A stretch of 64,000 nucleotides of DNA from Pseudobutyrivibrio ruminis (GCF_015057245.1 NZ_SVET01000001.1:368872-432871); one strand, 5' to 3'. Positions 43,831 through 53,600 are shown, counted from the stretch's first letter. The notes: a model not told the origin generated them from the sequence alone. Numbers and translations: made by a program.

Positions 43831-44286
43831 TTATTCAAAGGTAATTACTTCTTCTAAAGCTTTTACAAACTTTTCTAAGCCAAGCTTATCGTCCTCTGAA
43901 AATCTATTAAGTTTTGGACTATCAATATCAAGCACGCCTACCACTTTGCCATCCTTATGAATAGGAACAACAATCTCTGAATTAGAAGCGCAGTCGCATG
44001 CAATATGTCCTGGAAACTCGTGTACATTTGGTACCACCAAAGTCTCATCATTACCTGCTGCAGTTCCGCACACACCTTTGCCAAGTGCTATTCTGATACA
44101 TGCAACCTTTCCCTGGAAAGGTCCAAGTAAAAGTGAGCCTTTATTCATCAAATAAAATCCTGCCCAGTTTAACTCCTCCATAGCATCATATATAAGTGCT
44201 GATGCATTTGAAAGAACAGGGATAAAGTTTGGCTCATCCTCTGCAAGTGATTTAATCTGGTCTGCTAGTAAATTATAATCTGTCAT
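43831..44286 (-). CDS. msrC: Free methionine-(R)-sulfoxide reductase (GAF-domain fRMsr)
   Basis: GAF-domain enzyme of 151 residues that reduces free methionine-R-sulfoxide. The three conserved cysteines appear in KVACIRIALG, GKGVCGTAAG and HIACDCAS; KVVGVLDIDSP is the closing motif. Full length for the family. It follows the small 76-residue gene by eight bases and that gene follows the YczE-like gene, so all three are probably one unit ending at the terminator near 43800. Confidence 0.93.
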   Translation of the reverse strand: MTDYNLLADQIKSLAEDEPNFIPVLSNASALIYDAMEELNWAGFYLMNKGSLLLGPFQGKVACIRIALGKGVCGTAAGNDETLVVPNVHEFPGHIACDCASNSEIVVPIHKDGKVVGVLDIDSPKLNRFSEDDKLGLEKFVKALEEVITFE

Positions 44287-44294
44287 TTGTCCTC

Positions 44295-44525
44295 CTACAT
44301 TACGCAGCTTCTGCCATCTCTGCCTTCCATGTTGTCATCCTTTACATATCTGGCATTGAATTCCATGTTAATCTCTCGAAGCTCCTTTTTTCCTTCTATG
44401 TAATCCTCGTACATCTCAGCAAGGCCTGCCATGCATCCATCACAGTTTGCTTCGATATTTCCAAGAGATTCCTTTACGATTTGCTCTCTTTCTTCTTTTG
44501 TAGTGTCTTTAATTAAATATGACAT
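44295..44525 (-). CDS. Small conserved-type protein with a Cys pair
   Basis: Protein of 76 residues, acidic, starting MSYLIKDTTKEEREQIVKE. CDGCMAG (residues 28-34) and a terminal CVM give three cysteines that could bind metal or a thiol. I recall similar short proteins in Lachnospiraceae that are sometimes labelled PurH by mistake; no function is established to my knowledge. It lies between the YczE-like gene and the methionine sulfoxide reductase gene. Confidence 0.75.
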   Translation of the reverse strand: MSYLIKDTTKEEREQIVKESLGNIEANCDGCMAGLAEMYEDYIEGKKELREINMEFNARYVKDDNMEGRDGRSCVM

Positions 44526-44537
44526 AACGTATCTCCA

Positions 44538-45227
44538 TTACTTATTTAAAATTGTTTTAAAAGATTCTGTTATTCGCTGATGACGAATCTTTGCAGCATC
44601 AAAATGAACTGAATTGAATGCCAGTTGCATTATCGGTCCTGTACAAAAGGCACATATCAATGTACCAATACCGACTGGTCCACCAAGAATCCATCCCACA
44701 AAAGTGGCTAAGCTCAGCAGGATAATGCTTACAGCTCCCAAAGGAACCTTTTTAAGTCTTTTAACTATGCCCACCAGCAAAGTATCTCTTGGACCACAGC
44801 CTAATGCTGCTGCCATATAAGTATACTGCGTATATGCAATAATAACCAGCCCAATCAACATAACAGGAATTCCCGTCTTAATGGAGCTACATGGTTTTAC
44901 TAAATCTATGTAGTTGAAGAAATCCACAGCCTTTCCAACCACGAAAGCGTCTATAAACATTGCAATTCCAATAGGCTCTCTCATCAATATATCAATACCC
45001 AATATGCTATATGAAACAAGGATTGATGCTGTGCCATAAAGAATCCCCAGGCTTTTTGAAAGCCCAAGATTCAACACATCCCATGGGCCTGCTCCTATAT
45101 TAGCCTGAATGGTAAGATATACTCCAAATCCGTTAATAAAAAGGCTTACTGCTGCAAGTATCACATTTGAAAGAATTGTTTTTGTGTTACTATTGCTTCT
45201 GCGGTCTTCTCTTATAAATCTGTACAC
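44538..45227 (-). CDS. YczE-like integral membrane protein
   Basis: Membrane protein of about 229 residues with five or six helices. The repeated YczE/YitT-type motif NGFGVYLTIQANIGAGPWDVLN is near residue 30, and ALGCGPRDTLLVGIVKRLK near residue 143. I place the start at a GTG (45227) with AGAGG eight bases upstream; a TTG at 45266 has no clear site. Function in the family is unknown. It opens the unit with the small Cys protein and fRMsr. Confidence 0.82.
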   Translation of the reverse strand: MYRFIREDRRSNSNTKTILSNVILAAVSLFINGFGVYLTIQANIGAGPWDVLNLGLSKSLGILYGTASILVSYSILGIDILMREPIGIAMFIDAFVVGKAVDFFNYIDLVKPCSSIKTGIPVMLIGLVIIAYTQYTYMAAALGCGPRDTLLVGIVKRLKKVPLGAVSIILLSLATFVGWILGGPVGIGTLICAFCTGPIMQLAFNSVHFDAAKIRHQRITESFKTILNK

Positions 45228-45295
45228 GTAAAAATCCTCTGTAAATCTAAGTTTAATTTTACTCAATTAGCCCGCGCACAATTATACATCATAGA

Positions 45296-45329
45296 TATAA
45301 AAAGAGCCAGAAGTTTTATCTTCTGGCTC
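45296..45329 (-). terminator. Terminator of the YhfC-MerR-YbjQ operon
   Basis: The stem GAGCCAGAAG (45304-45313) pairs with 45320-45329, and a T-run follows on the minus strand. It lies nine bases after the YbjQ stop. Confidence 0.87.
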
Positions 45330-45337
45330 AAAGATTT

Positions 45338-45649
45338 TTACAAGAACTTTACTGCAGTTCCATAGGCAAGTACCTCTGCTGCTCCCTGCATAACAGATGA
45401 CGAAGCATATCTCACTCCTACAATAGCATCTGCTCCAAGCTGCTCAGCCTCATCTACCATTCTCTTTGTAGCAATCTGTCTGGCTTCAACAAGCATATCT
45501 GTATAGCCTTTAATCTCACCACCAACAAGTGTCTTCATACCAGCCATGAAATCTTTACCAAAGTTTTTAGACTGTACGATAGTTCCCTTTACTACACCGA
45601 TTACCTCAAACTCCTGTCCTGGAATTGTTTCAATACTTACGAGCTTCAT
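45338..45649 (-). CDS. YbjQ-family protein (DUF74)
   Basis: Protein of 103 residues matching the YbjQ/heavy-metal-binding fold: GVVKGTIVQSKNFGKDF near residue 19, then EARQIATKRMVDEAEQLGADAIVGVRY near residue 55 and MQGAAEVLAYGTAVKF. Family members form pentamers; a binding role is suspected. Its ATG lies within the end of the MerR gene (20-base overlap) behind GGAGGAG that is part of that gene, so translation is coupled. Last gene of the operon. Confidence 0.9.
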   Translation of the reverse strand: MKLVSIETIPGQEFEVIGVVKGTIVQSKNFGKDFMAGMKTLVGGEIKGYTDMLVEARQIATKRMVDEAEQLGADAIVGVRYASSSVMQGAAEVLAYGTAVKFL

Positions 45650-46274
45650 TTATTTCTCCTCCTTCTATTTCCTTTAATCTTTCTTTTAAAGCAAGAAGTG
45701 TTCCCACAATCATTGCTCCAAATAACACTATAATAGCAATTACAAATCCAATTGGTGTCTCAGGATCTGTAATTTCGGCCCATCCAATAAAAGCAATCAT
45801 AGCAACGAAAAATATAATACTTACTGTGGCTGCTATAATTGGGCCTCTCTTAGTTTTCTTTATATCTATCTTATTAACATCCATAAATCTAACTCCTCCC
45901 TTCTCAAGCTTTTTCATTTCATCAAGATAAGATTCAGCCTGTAGACTATCAAACTGAACATCCGCTTCAATCATTTCCCGACACATCTCCTTCATCACAT
46001 TAAGCTCCTGTTGCCTGTGAGTAAAATGAGAAATGTGTCTATCCAAACAATCTGTCATAGATACCTGTCCTGTTTCCAATTTACGAATATCCTCTATCGG
46101 AACATCTAAGCTTCTAAGCAGCTTTATCTTATTTAAAAGCTCCACATCCTTCAGGGAATACTCTCTATATCCATTATCCCTGTTTCGCTCTGGACTAATC
46201 AGTCCCTGGTCTTCATAAAAGCGAATATTCTTTTTTGTAATTCCAACTAGTTCTTCTACTTGATTAATCTTCAT
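45630..46274 (-). CDS. MerR-family regulator with C-terminal membrane helices
   Basis: Protein of 214 residues. The N-terminal MerR helix-turn-helix is clear: KINQVEELVGITKKNIRFYEDQGLISPERN. A coiled coil and a CLDRHISHF region follow. The C-terminal 70 residues have two hydrophobic helices (GPIIAATVSIIFFVAMIAFIG, then IGFVIAIIVLFGAMIVGTLLA), so the regulator should be tied to the membrane. The operon promoter has a 19-base MerR-type spacer. It overlaps the hydrolase gene by four bases upstream and YbjQ by 20 bases downstream. It probably controls its own operon. Confidence 0.85.
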   Translation of the reverse strand: MKINQVEELVGITKKNIRFYEDQGLISPERNRDNGYREYSLKDVELLNKIKLLRSLDVPIEDIRKLETGQVSMTDCLDRHISHFTHRQQELNVMKEMCREMIEADVQFDSLQAESYLDEMKKLEKGGVRFMDVNKIDIKKTKRGPIIAATVSIIFFVAMIAFIGWAEITDPETPIGFVIAIIVLFGAMIVGTLLALKERLKEIEGGEINEARKY

Positions 46275-47086
46275 GCTGTCTCCAAAAACTCTTCTATTAG
46301 CCTGTTAATTTCGGCGGGCTTATCCGTATTTGCGTTATGCCCTGCACCTTCGATCCAATGCAAAGGCAATCCTGTGCGAGCATGCCAAGCTCTATTGTAC
46401 CTTTTAGTAGAGCCTGCCATATCCTTTGTGCCACATATAAGCATCGCTGGACAATTAATCTCGTAAGGAAGCTCTTCTTCCACAGCCTCTACCAAAATCC
46501 TATAGCCACCGCCTGCAAGACGTGAGTATCTTTCCTGATCACCGTCATAGGTCATCATAAACTCCTTCATTAAGGCACGTCCATATTCAGAGGTTGCCAC
46601 CCCATTTGTTCCCTGCCGCAAAAGAGTTTTCCATGGATAATAGCGATACACCGGAGTCATTCTATGAAGTAGCCACAATTCAATTCCTGTATAATACTGC
46701 TTTTGCAATGGGGCGGAATCAATCGATACAAACCCGACCACTTTATTAGGAAAAAGCTGCATAAACATCTGTCCCAAATATCCACCCATGGATTGTCCAA
46801 TAATAACAGGCTTATCGAAACCATTTTCCACAAGGATTTCATTTAACCAAGTAGCTTTATCCGCCAAGGAAAAATCCATATCAAATGGATATGAAGTAGC
46901 ATGAGCTGGTGCATCCCATACAAACACAGGATACTTCCCTTCAAAACACTCAATCTGCATATCAAATAATCTGTGATCTGCAGTTAACCCAGGTAAAAAC
47001 ACTAGCTGTTTATCCTGACACCCACCATTAGTATTTATCCAATAATGAATATTCCCGCATCTGGTACTATAAACCTTTTCGACCAT
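46271..47086 (-). CDS. Alpha/beta hydrolase
   Basis: Protein of 271 residues with the alpha/beta-hydrolase fold. The nucleophile elbow is GQSMGGYLGQMF (Ser near residue 99), the Asp is in ICGTKDMAG or nearby (near residue 219), and the His is in GAGHNANTDKPAEIN near residue 249. The oxyanion strand is FLPGLTADHRLF. No membrane or signal segment. The substrate (ester, lactone or amide) is unknown. It sits between the YhfC protease gene and the membrane MerR gene in one operon. Confidence 0.87.
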   Translation of the reverse strand: MVEKVYSTRCGNIHYWINTNGGCQDKQLVFLPGLTADHRLFDMQIECFEGKYPVFVWDAPAHATSYPFDMDFSLADKATWLNEILVENGFDKPVIIGQSMGGYLGQMFMQLFPNKVVGFVSIDSAPLQKQYYTGIELWLLHRMTPVYRYYPWKTLLRQGTNGVATSEYGRALMKEFMMTYDGDQERYSRLAGGGYRILVEAVEEELPYEINCPAMLICGTKDMAGSTKRYNRAWHARTGLPLHWIEGAGHNANTDKPAEINRLIEEFLETA

Positions 47087-47089
47087 AAA

Positions 47090-47884
47090 CTATTCTCCTA
47101 AGGCAATTGTCTGCTCATCAGAAAATTTCTTATAAACAAATACTGCAATAATGGAAACTATTACAATCAATACAATTTCCACTACTATAGCCGTTGCATA
47201 TCCTGCCACCAAAACAGTTACAAAATCTGCAAATGCATGTAATGCAATTGATAAGAAAAGTAGCTGAATCTTTCCATCTTTGACTGCCCTATAAACAATA
47301 TAAGAAAGTGACAGATGTAATGTAATGGCAACAACTCTCTCTACTCCAGCCATGTAAAAATCCACTGGGCTGGTAGTCCACAATAATGAAAGCTGATCAA
47401 TAGTTTGCTGTTTGATATCGCTGTCTAATAACTCCAATGACTTCTCCATTAATCCAGTATTAATCATATAAGCGCTAATCAGGTTTGATACTGTAGTAAG
47501 ACCTACAATAATCATAGCCTCAATTCCACCGTGACCAACACCATACATAAATGCATTTTCCTTATTAAGGAATCGTTTCATAAACAATTTCATTGATATG
47601 AAACGACCAACCTCTTCAAAGATTCCAGCTGCGAGACCACCATAGATGGCCTTTATAAGAATATTTCCAGTTAAAGCTTCACCAAACTGATTAATCATTC
47701 CTATATGCAACAGCTGTTCAAGCACAAGAGCAAATACTACAAATGTAGCAGCTCCTATCCAAAAGCTAATCATTTTTGCTTTTAGCTTGTTCATTGCATA
47801 TAGCAATAATCCTATTGGCAAACCAAATGAAATTAATAGTGTAAAACACATCCCTATCATTGATGCTACCTGTACTGTTTCCAT
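47090..47884 (-). CDS. YhfC-family intramembrane protease
   Basis: Integral membrane protein of 264 residues with about seven helices. It carries the YhfC glutamic-protease-like motifs: FEEVGRFISMKLF near residue 90 (EExxR), GVGHGGIEAMI near residue 115 and ALHAFADFV near residue 215. This group is related to CPBP and PrsW proteases. A strong GGGAGG site precedes the ATG. It is the first gene of the operon, behind a MerR-type promoter. It may process a membrane protein as part of the envelope response; the target is unknown. Confidence 0.85.
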   Translation of the reverse strand: METVQVASMIGMCFTLLISFGLPIGLLLYAMNKLKAKMISFWIGAATFVVFALVLEQLLHIGMINQFGEALTGNILIKAIYGGLAAGIFEEVGRFISMKLFMKRFLNKENAFMYGVGHGGIEAMIIVGLTTVSNLISAYMINTGLMEKSLELLDSDIKQQTIDQLSLLWTTSPVDFYMAGVERVVAITLHLSLSYIVYRAVKDGKIQLLFLSIALHAFADFVTVLVAGYATAIVVEIVLIVIVSIIAVFVYKKFSDEQTIALGE

Positions 47885-47932
47885 GTCATCCCTCCCGAGT
47901 TAATATTGAGACTTGGCCTTGTCTATGCTTGA

Positions 47933-47963
47933 AATATAAACCTTCCACAAGGTAGAAGGTCAA
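47933..47963 (-). promoter_or_regulatory. MerR-type promoter and operator
   Basis: On the minus strand the -35 TTGACC and the -10 TATATT are separated by 19 bases instead of 17. A 21-base inverted repeat fills the spacer (plus strand ACCTTCCACAAGG... to 47960, from 47940). This is the standard layout for MerR-family promoters. The likely ligand-dependent activator is the MerR protein encoded in the same operon. Confidence 0.82.
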
Positions 47964-48040
47964 CACTTTTTATAAAATTTCCAAATAATCTACAGATATT
48001 TAAAATTATAGCATAGTAATATATGTAAATATACAAGAAA

Positions 48041-48177
48041 GAGTTTTGCTTTGCAAAACTCCAGCAGTGCGAGCCGGCAATTGCTTTAAGCAATTATCTT
48101 CCTATGCCGGCGAGACACATCTTACAAGCGCAGCTTGTTTTTTACTTTATAGGAATTACAAAGTAATTTCCTATAAA
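48041..48177. repeat. Cluster of four hairpins beside the group II intron
   Basis: Four inverted repeats follow each other in about 140 bases: GAGTTTTGC arms at 48041-48049 and 48053-48061; GCCGGC arms at 48073-48078 and 48106-48111 with an inner AATTGC/GCAATT pair; ACAAGC arms at 48124-48129 and 48133-48138; and 48146-48159 with 48163-48177. No gene is present. The last hairpin directly abuts the intron 3' end and so forms its 3' exon. It may be a repetitive element or a set of terminators for the genes on both sides. Confidence 0.7.
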
Positions 48178-50030
48178 ATCGAGTAGGAGGGAGATTTAAT
48201 CAATCTCCCGACCTCTCACACCACCGTACGTACGGTTCCGTATACGGCGGTTCAATCAACTTAACAAGTAACACATCTTTCGGTGTAGTAATCTAACATT
48301 GAAATTAGTCCATATGAGGCTAATCTCTTATTGCTTATAGCTTGGGATATATCAGGTGCACGACAGACTCTCGCGTATCCTTTTGAATATGCGGTTCTCC
48401 ATGCAGCCCGTTTAGGAACTCCAAGCTTTATAAGATTCTTTGCCTTGTTTTGTGGAGTTTTCCAGTGTTTCCAAATGCACATACGAAGCCTATATCGGAT
48501 AGTGCCGTCCATGTTATAGCAGATACTTCTCATTGTTCCTATCTTGAAATAGTTAATCCATCCTCTGATAAGCTGATTGAGCTTCTCCACCTTGTATCTG
48601 TTGCTAACGCCCCAGCTACGGCAAGTGAGTTCTTTCATTCTCTTCTTAAACTTCGCTACTGATTTCGCATGTGGTTTCGCCTTATATTGATGTGCACTTG
48701 TGTCGTAGTAGAATCCGAATCCAAGATATTTTAATCCACTTGGTCTGTCTACTTTGCTCTTGGTCATGTTGACCTTGAGACCTAGTTTCTCCTCAATGAA
48801 TCGGGAGATATTTCTCATGACTCTATTAGCAGACATTTCACTTCCGACCATGATGATACAGTCGTCCGCGTATCGTACAAAGTTAAGCCCTCGCTTTTCC
48901 ATTTCCTTATCAAGTTCATTCAGCATGATGTTTGCCAATAATGGCGAGAGATTTCCTCCTTGTGGTGTTCCCACAATGGAGTCCTCGTACTCATCATCAA
49001 TCATGATTCCACTGACTAGGTATTTTCTAACGATAGAAATAACATCTCCATCTTTTATAGTTCTACCTATGATAGTCATAAGTTTGTCGTGATTTACTGT
49101 GTCAAAGAACTTTTCCAAGTCAATGTCTACAATCCAGTCATTACCATCATTCATCATATCGAGTGCTGTTAGGATTGCTTGCTGTGCACATCTATTAGGT
49201 CTGAATCCATAACTGTGGTCATGGAATTGTTCCTCATAGATTGGTGTTAACACCTGTGCTATGGCTTGTTGTATGAATCTGTCTGTTACTGTTGGTACTC
49301 CTAGGTTTCTGACACCACCATCAGGCTTTGGTATCTCCACTCTTCGAACTGGCTGAGGTTTATACTTTCTTGTCCTCAACTGTTCCTTGATGATATCGCC
49401 GTTCTTTTCAAGATGTTCTTTGAGTTCTGTGTACTTCATTCCGTCCACTCCCTCTGCACCTTTGTTTCGTACGACTTGCAGATATGCTCTGTTGAGATTA
49501 TCGCTAGATAGTATCTGCTCCATTAGACTACTTGTGTCCATGCGTTCTTTCCTTTCCGCCTCGCTTGATTTGACCACCTTTATCCCGATTGGTTACGGCA
49601 GGTGTTGTCATTTCTGCAACACGAGACATACTCAAACTTATTGATTGTTCACCCCTTCGCTCCATCTCCATTACAGAGACTTCTTCGCTACTATGGGTTC
49701 GGCTGACTTCTCACAGTTCGTTGTTACTAGGCTAATGGAACCTCTGTGAGACCTCCACGCTTAAGGTGCACGCTCTTTCTCTCCATATATCCGCCACATT
49801 TACTCTGCTACTACAAAAGTGATAGTTATTAGACTTTGTTGCTTTAGGCCAACTTATCTCTCGTAGCCTAGCCTTATATGTGATTTCTGTCCGTCGGACC
49901 AGAGATTTGCTTACAGCTTCCTTCAGATTCCACCTCACGATGGACACCCTTGCTGTTCAGCTATACACTTCCCACTATCTGGGCGTGTTCGGGACTTTCA
50001 CCCGTTAGAGCGCGCCCATGGCGCGCAAAC
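48177..50030 (-). mobile_element. Group IIC intron (retroelement) with maturase gene
   Basis: The intron RNA runs on the minus strand. The 5' part begins near 50030 with GTTTGCGCGCC and GGGTGAAAGTCCC, as in group II domain I. Domain V is at about 48220-48251 (CCGCCGTA pairing with TACGGTGG) and domain VI at about 48189-48209. The 3' end reads CTACTCGAT near 48177. It is inserted directly after the hairpin and T-run of the flavodoxin gene's terminator, which is the known target habit of group IIC introns. The boundaries are good to a few bases only. The open frame is intact, so it may still be mobile. Confidence 0.88.
48261..49541 (-). CDS. ltrA: Group IIC intron reverse transcriptase/maturase (MarathonRT-like)
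   Basis: Protein of 426 residues that copies and splices its intron. RT motifs include VRRVEIPKPDGGVRNLGVPTV, HDHSYGFRPNRCAQQAI, GTPQGGNLSPLLANIML and the active site FVRYADDCIIM; the maturase domain X follows (LNQLIRGWINYFKIG). It lacks an endonuclease domain. From memory, its sequence is nearly that of the Eubacterium rectale enzyme known as MarathonRT, with differences mainly in the C-terminal third. I place the start at 49541 (MDTSSLMEQIL), with AAAGGAA upstream; the frame is open to 49577 without a start signal. Confidence 0.95.
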   Translation of the reverse strand: MDTSSLMEQILSSDNLNRAYLQVVRNKGAEGVDGMKYTELKEHLEKNGDIIKEQLRTRKYKPQPVRRVEIPKPDGGVRNLGVPTVTDRFIQQAIAQVLTPIYEEQFHDHSYGFRPNRCAQQAILTALDMMNDGNDWIVDIDLEKFFDTVNHDKLMTIIGRTIKDGDVISIVRKYLVSGIMIDDEYEDSIVGTPQGGNLSPLLANIMLNELDKEMEKRGLNFVRYADDCIIMVGSEMSANRVMRNISRFIEEKLGLKVNMTKSKVDRPSGLKYLGFGFYYDTSAHQYKAKPHAKSVAKFKKRMKELTCRSWGVSNRYKVEKLNQLIRGWINYFKIGTMRSICYNMDGTIRYRLRMCIWKHWKTPQNKAKNLIKLGVPKRAAWRTAYSKGYARVCRAPDISQAISNKRLASYGLISMLDYYTERCVTC

Positions 50031-50031
50031 G

Positions 50032-50060
50032 TAAAAAAGCTCCAATGCAATTGGAGCTTT
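50032..50060 (-). terminator. Flavodoxin terminator, the intron insertion site
   Basis: The stem AAGCTCCAAT (50037-50046) pairs with 50050-50059 around GCA; six T follow on the minus strand, and the intron starts two or three bases later. Confidence 0.88.
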
Positions 50061-50076
50061 CTCTACAATACCAATC

Positions 50077-50466
50077 TTATATAAACTTCTTAGCAAATGC
50101 TTCTGCCTCTGCAAGCTGCTTATCGTTTGGCTTATTTCTAACATAACATGTCTCATCAGCAACTTCGATGCCCTTTTCCTTAAGTGCCTTCTTAATTAAA
50201 TCAATAGAATGCTTTGAAATCCAAGAAGTTGAAAATACTACTGCCTTCTTAACTTTATTACCATCGATTCCTGATAAATAATCATTCATTATCTTATCAA
50301 GTCCATAAGCGTATAATGCGCCACCGATGAATAAAACATCGATGTCTTCAGTAATCTTTGCGCTATCCTCATCTACAGAAATAGGAATAACACCAGCACC
50401 TTTTCCAATTGCCTCTGCAAGAAGCTTTGTATTTCCTGATTTTGAATAATATCTAACTGCTACCAT
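50077..50466 (-). CDS. Flavodoxin-domain protein
   Basis: Short flavodoxin-like protein of 129 residues. VAVRYYSKSGNTKLLAEAIG is the phosphate-binding loop for FMN (SxxGNT type), VLFIGGALYAYGLDK the second loop, and VVFSTSWISKHSID the third. It is shorter than standard flavodoxins (about 140-180 residues) and may be a small electron carrier. AGGAGG precedes the ATG. It is a single-gene unit; the intron now sits right behind its terminator, so expression should be unaffected. Confidence 0.88.
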   Translation of the reverse strand: MVAVRYYSKSGNTKLLAEAIGKGAGVIPISVDEDSAKITEDIDVLFIGGALYAYGLDKIMNDYLSGIDGNKVKKAVVFSTSWISKHSIDLIKKALKEKGIEVADETCYVRNKPNDKQLAEAEAFAKKFI

Positions 50467-50561
50467 AATTTACCTCCTGAATTATAATCGATTTTATATG
50501 CTATTTAATTGTGTGCAATTTATATTTTTAATATACATCCCAATCCTAACTATGTCAAGCA

Positions 50562-50598
50562 ATAAAAAAGCTATCCTGCATATCAATGCAAGATAGCT
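50562..50598 (-). terminator. Terminator of the carA-carB operon
   Basis: The stem AGCTATC-TGCAT around 50569-50582 pairs with the complement at 50586-50598, followed by a T-rich run on the minus strand. It lies about 18 bases after the carB stop. Confidence 0.87.
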
Positions 50599-50615
50599 CT
50601 AAATCAATCATATAT

Positions 50616-53600
50616 TTATATCTTAGCCACATCCACAAGAGTGTATTCCGTAGGAGCTGATTCAAGTGATGTAGCAAGTGCTACTGCAGTATCGATTGCT
50701 GTGATACAGTTAACACCAGTCTCGATAGAATTTCGACGAATGAGGAATCCGTCTCTTGTCTTATCTCCATGTCCCTGTGTAGGTGTATCGATAACAAGGT
50801 CAATCTTATGACCAAGGATAAGGTCCATTACGTTTGGAGATTCCTGTGAAATCTTGTTAACCTGAAGTGCATCTACACCACCATCCTGTAAATACTTTGC
50901 AGTTGAGCGTGTTGCGTAAATCTTGTAGCCAAGCTTTTCAAATCTCTTTGCAACCCCAAGGGCCTCTGGCTTATCAGCATCCTTTACAGTAATAATCATC
51001 TGCTTATGCTTTGGAAGAACAACTCCTGCACCAAGGAATGCCTTGTAAAGAGCTTCTTCGAATGTCTTTGCAATACCAAGACACTCACCAGTAGATTTCA
51101 TCTCAGGTCCAAGGGAAATCTCAGCTCCACGCAACTTCTCGAATGAGAACACTGGCATCTTGATTGCAATGTAGTCAGCTTCTGGCTGGAGGCCTGGCTT
51201 GTATCCCATTTCTGTAATCTTGTGACCAAGGATTGCCTTTGCCGCAAGGTCTACAATTGGAATACCTGTTACCTTACTGATGTATGGAACTGTACGAGAG
51301 CTTCGTGGGTTTACCTCAATTACATATACCTCTCCATCCATGGCGATGAACTGGATATTTATCATTCCAAGTACGTGAAGAGCCTTTGCAAGTCGCTCTG
51401 TATAATCTACAATCTTGTCCTTAATATCCTGGCTGATTGTGTGAGCTGGATATACTGAAATACTATCACCTGAGTGTATACCAGTACGCTCAATATGCTC
51501 CATGATACCAGGAATGAGAATATTCTCACCATCGCAGATGGCGTCAACCTCAATCTCCTTGCCCTGCAAGTACTTATCTACAAGGATTGGATGATCCTGA
51601 GCAATCTGATTGATGATATCCATGAACTTTTCGATTTCTTCATCGTTGAAAGCAATCTGCATTCCCTGTCCACCAAGTACATATGAAGGACGAACAAGCA
51701 CTGGATAGCCAAGTCGATTAGCAACTTCCTTTGCTTCTTCAGCAGTAAACACTGTGCCGCCGGCAGCACGTGGAATCTGTGTCTGCTCAAGAATTTCATC
51801 AAAGAGTTCTCTATCCTCTGCTGCATCTACGTCCTCAGCCTTTGTTCCAAGGATAGGCACACCGATTTTCATAAGGTGCTCTGTAAGCTTGATAGCTGTC
51901 TGGCCACCAAACTGTACGATTGCTCCGTCTGGCTTTTCAAGATTTACGATTGATTCTACATCCTCGTTTGTAAGAGGTTCGAAGTAAAGCTTATCTGCTA
52001 TATCAAAGTCTGTTGATACTGTTTCTGGGTTGTTATTTACGATAACTGTCTCCCAGCCTTCCTTTGCAAACGACCATGTAGCATGAACTGAACAGTAATC
52101 AAACTCAACACCCTGACCGATTCTGATAGGACCAGAACCAAGTACAAGTACCTTCTTTCTGTCCTTTGTCTCTACAGCTTCGTTTTCGCTTCCGTAGACA
52201 CTGTAGTAGTAAGGTGTCATGGCATCAAACTCTGCTGCACATGTATCAACCATTTTGTAAGCTGCTACGATGCCGTTGTCATAACGCATCTGACGAACCT
52301 CGTCCTCAGTCATCTTTCCATTCAAGTGGGCAATTACGCTATCTGGGAACTCAATTCTCTTTGCTTCTTTAAGAAGGTCAACTGTAAGCTCTTCCTGCTG
52401 AAGTCTAAGCTCCATTTCAACAAGAATCTTAATTTTATCAATGAACCACATATCGATCTTTGTGATATTGTGAATAGTCTCGTATGATGCTCCTCGTCTA
52501 AGGGCTTCAGCGATGCAGTAAATTCTTCTATCATCAACAACCTTAAGTGCTTCGTTAAGTTCCTCATCTGTCATATCGCAGAAATCGTAGCTGAGAAGCG
52601 AATCTACATGCTGCTCAAGTGAGCGGATTGCCTTCATAAGGGCACCCTCAAAGTTGTTGCATATAGACATTACTTCGCCAGTAGCCTTCATCTGGGTAGT
52701 AAGCTTACGCTGAGCTGTAATGAACTTATCAAATGGAAGGCGTGGAATCTTTACTACGCAGTAATCAAGCATTGGCTCAAATGATGCATAAGTCTTCTTT
52801 GTAATAGCATTTGGAATCTCATCAAGTGTATAACCAAGAGCAATCTTTGCTGCTACCTTCGCAATAGGGTATCCTGTTGCCTTTGAGGCAAGTGCTGATG
52901 AACGAGATACACGTGGATTTACCTCGATTACACAGTACTCAAAGCTTTCTGGATGAAGCGCATACTGTACGTTACATCCACCTGTGATTCCAAGCTCATC
53001 TATAATACGAAGTGCAGATGTACGAAGCATCTGATACTCCTTGTCACCAAGTGTCTGTGAAGGAGCAACTACAATTGAGTCACCTGTATGTACACCAACT
53101 GGGTCGATGTTTTCCATATTACATACTGTGATGCAGTTGCCATTGGCATCACGCATTACCTCGTACTCAATTTCCTTCCATCCAGCGATGCATCTTTCTA
53201 CAAGAACTTCATGTACACGTGAAAGACGAAGGCCGTTTGTAAGAATTTCTACAAGCTCCTGCTGATTGTTTGCAATACCACCGCCTGAACCACCAAGTGT
53301 ATAAGCAGGTCTAAGTACTACTGGATAGCCGATTGTGTTAGTAAACTTGATACCATCCTCAACTGTGTTTACAACAAGTGATGCTGCAACAGGCTCACCA
53401 AGCTTTTCCATAGTATCCTTGAATGCCTGTCTATCCTCAGCTCTAAAGATTGTCTCAGCTGTTGTACCGATAAGCTTAACTCCCTGCTCTTCTAAGAAAC
53501 CTGACTCTGCAAGCTCCATACCAAGGTTAAGTCCAGCCTGTCCACCAAGTGTTGGAAGAAGCGAATCTGGCTTTTCCTTAATAATAATCTGCTTTAAAAC

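Noticed and set aside
48261..49541. Retron or other RT-based defence system
   Set aside because: The RT is a group II intron maturase flanked by intron RNA domains, and no partner effector is present.
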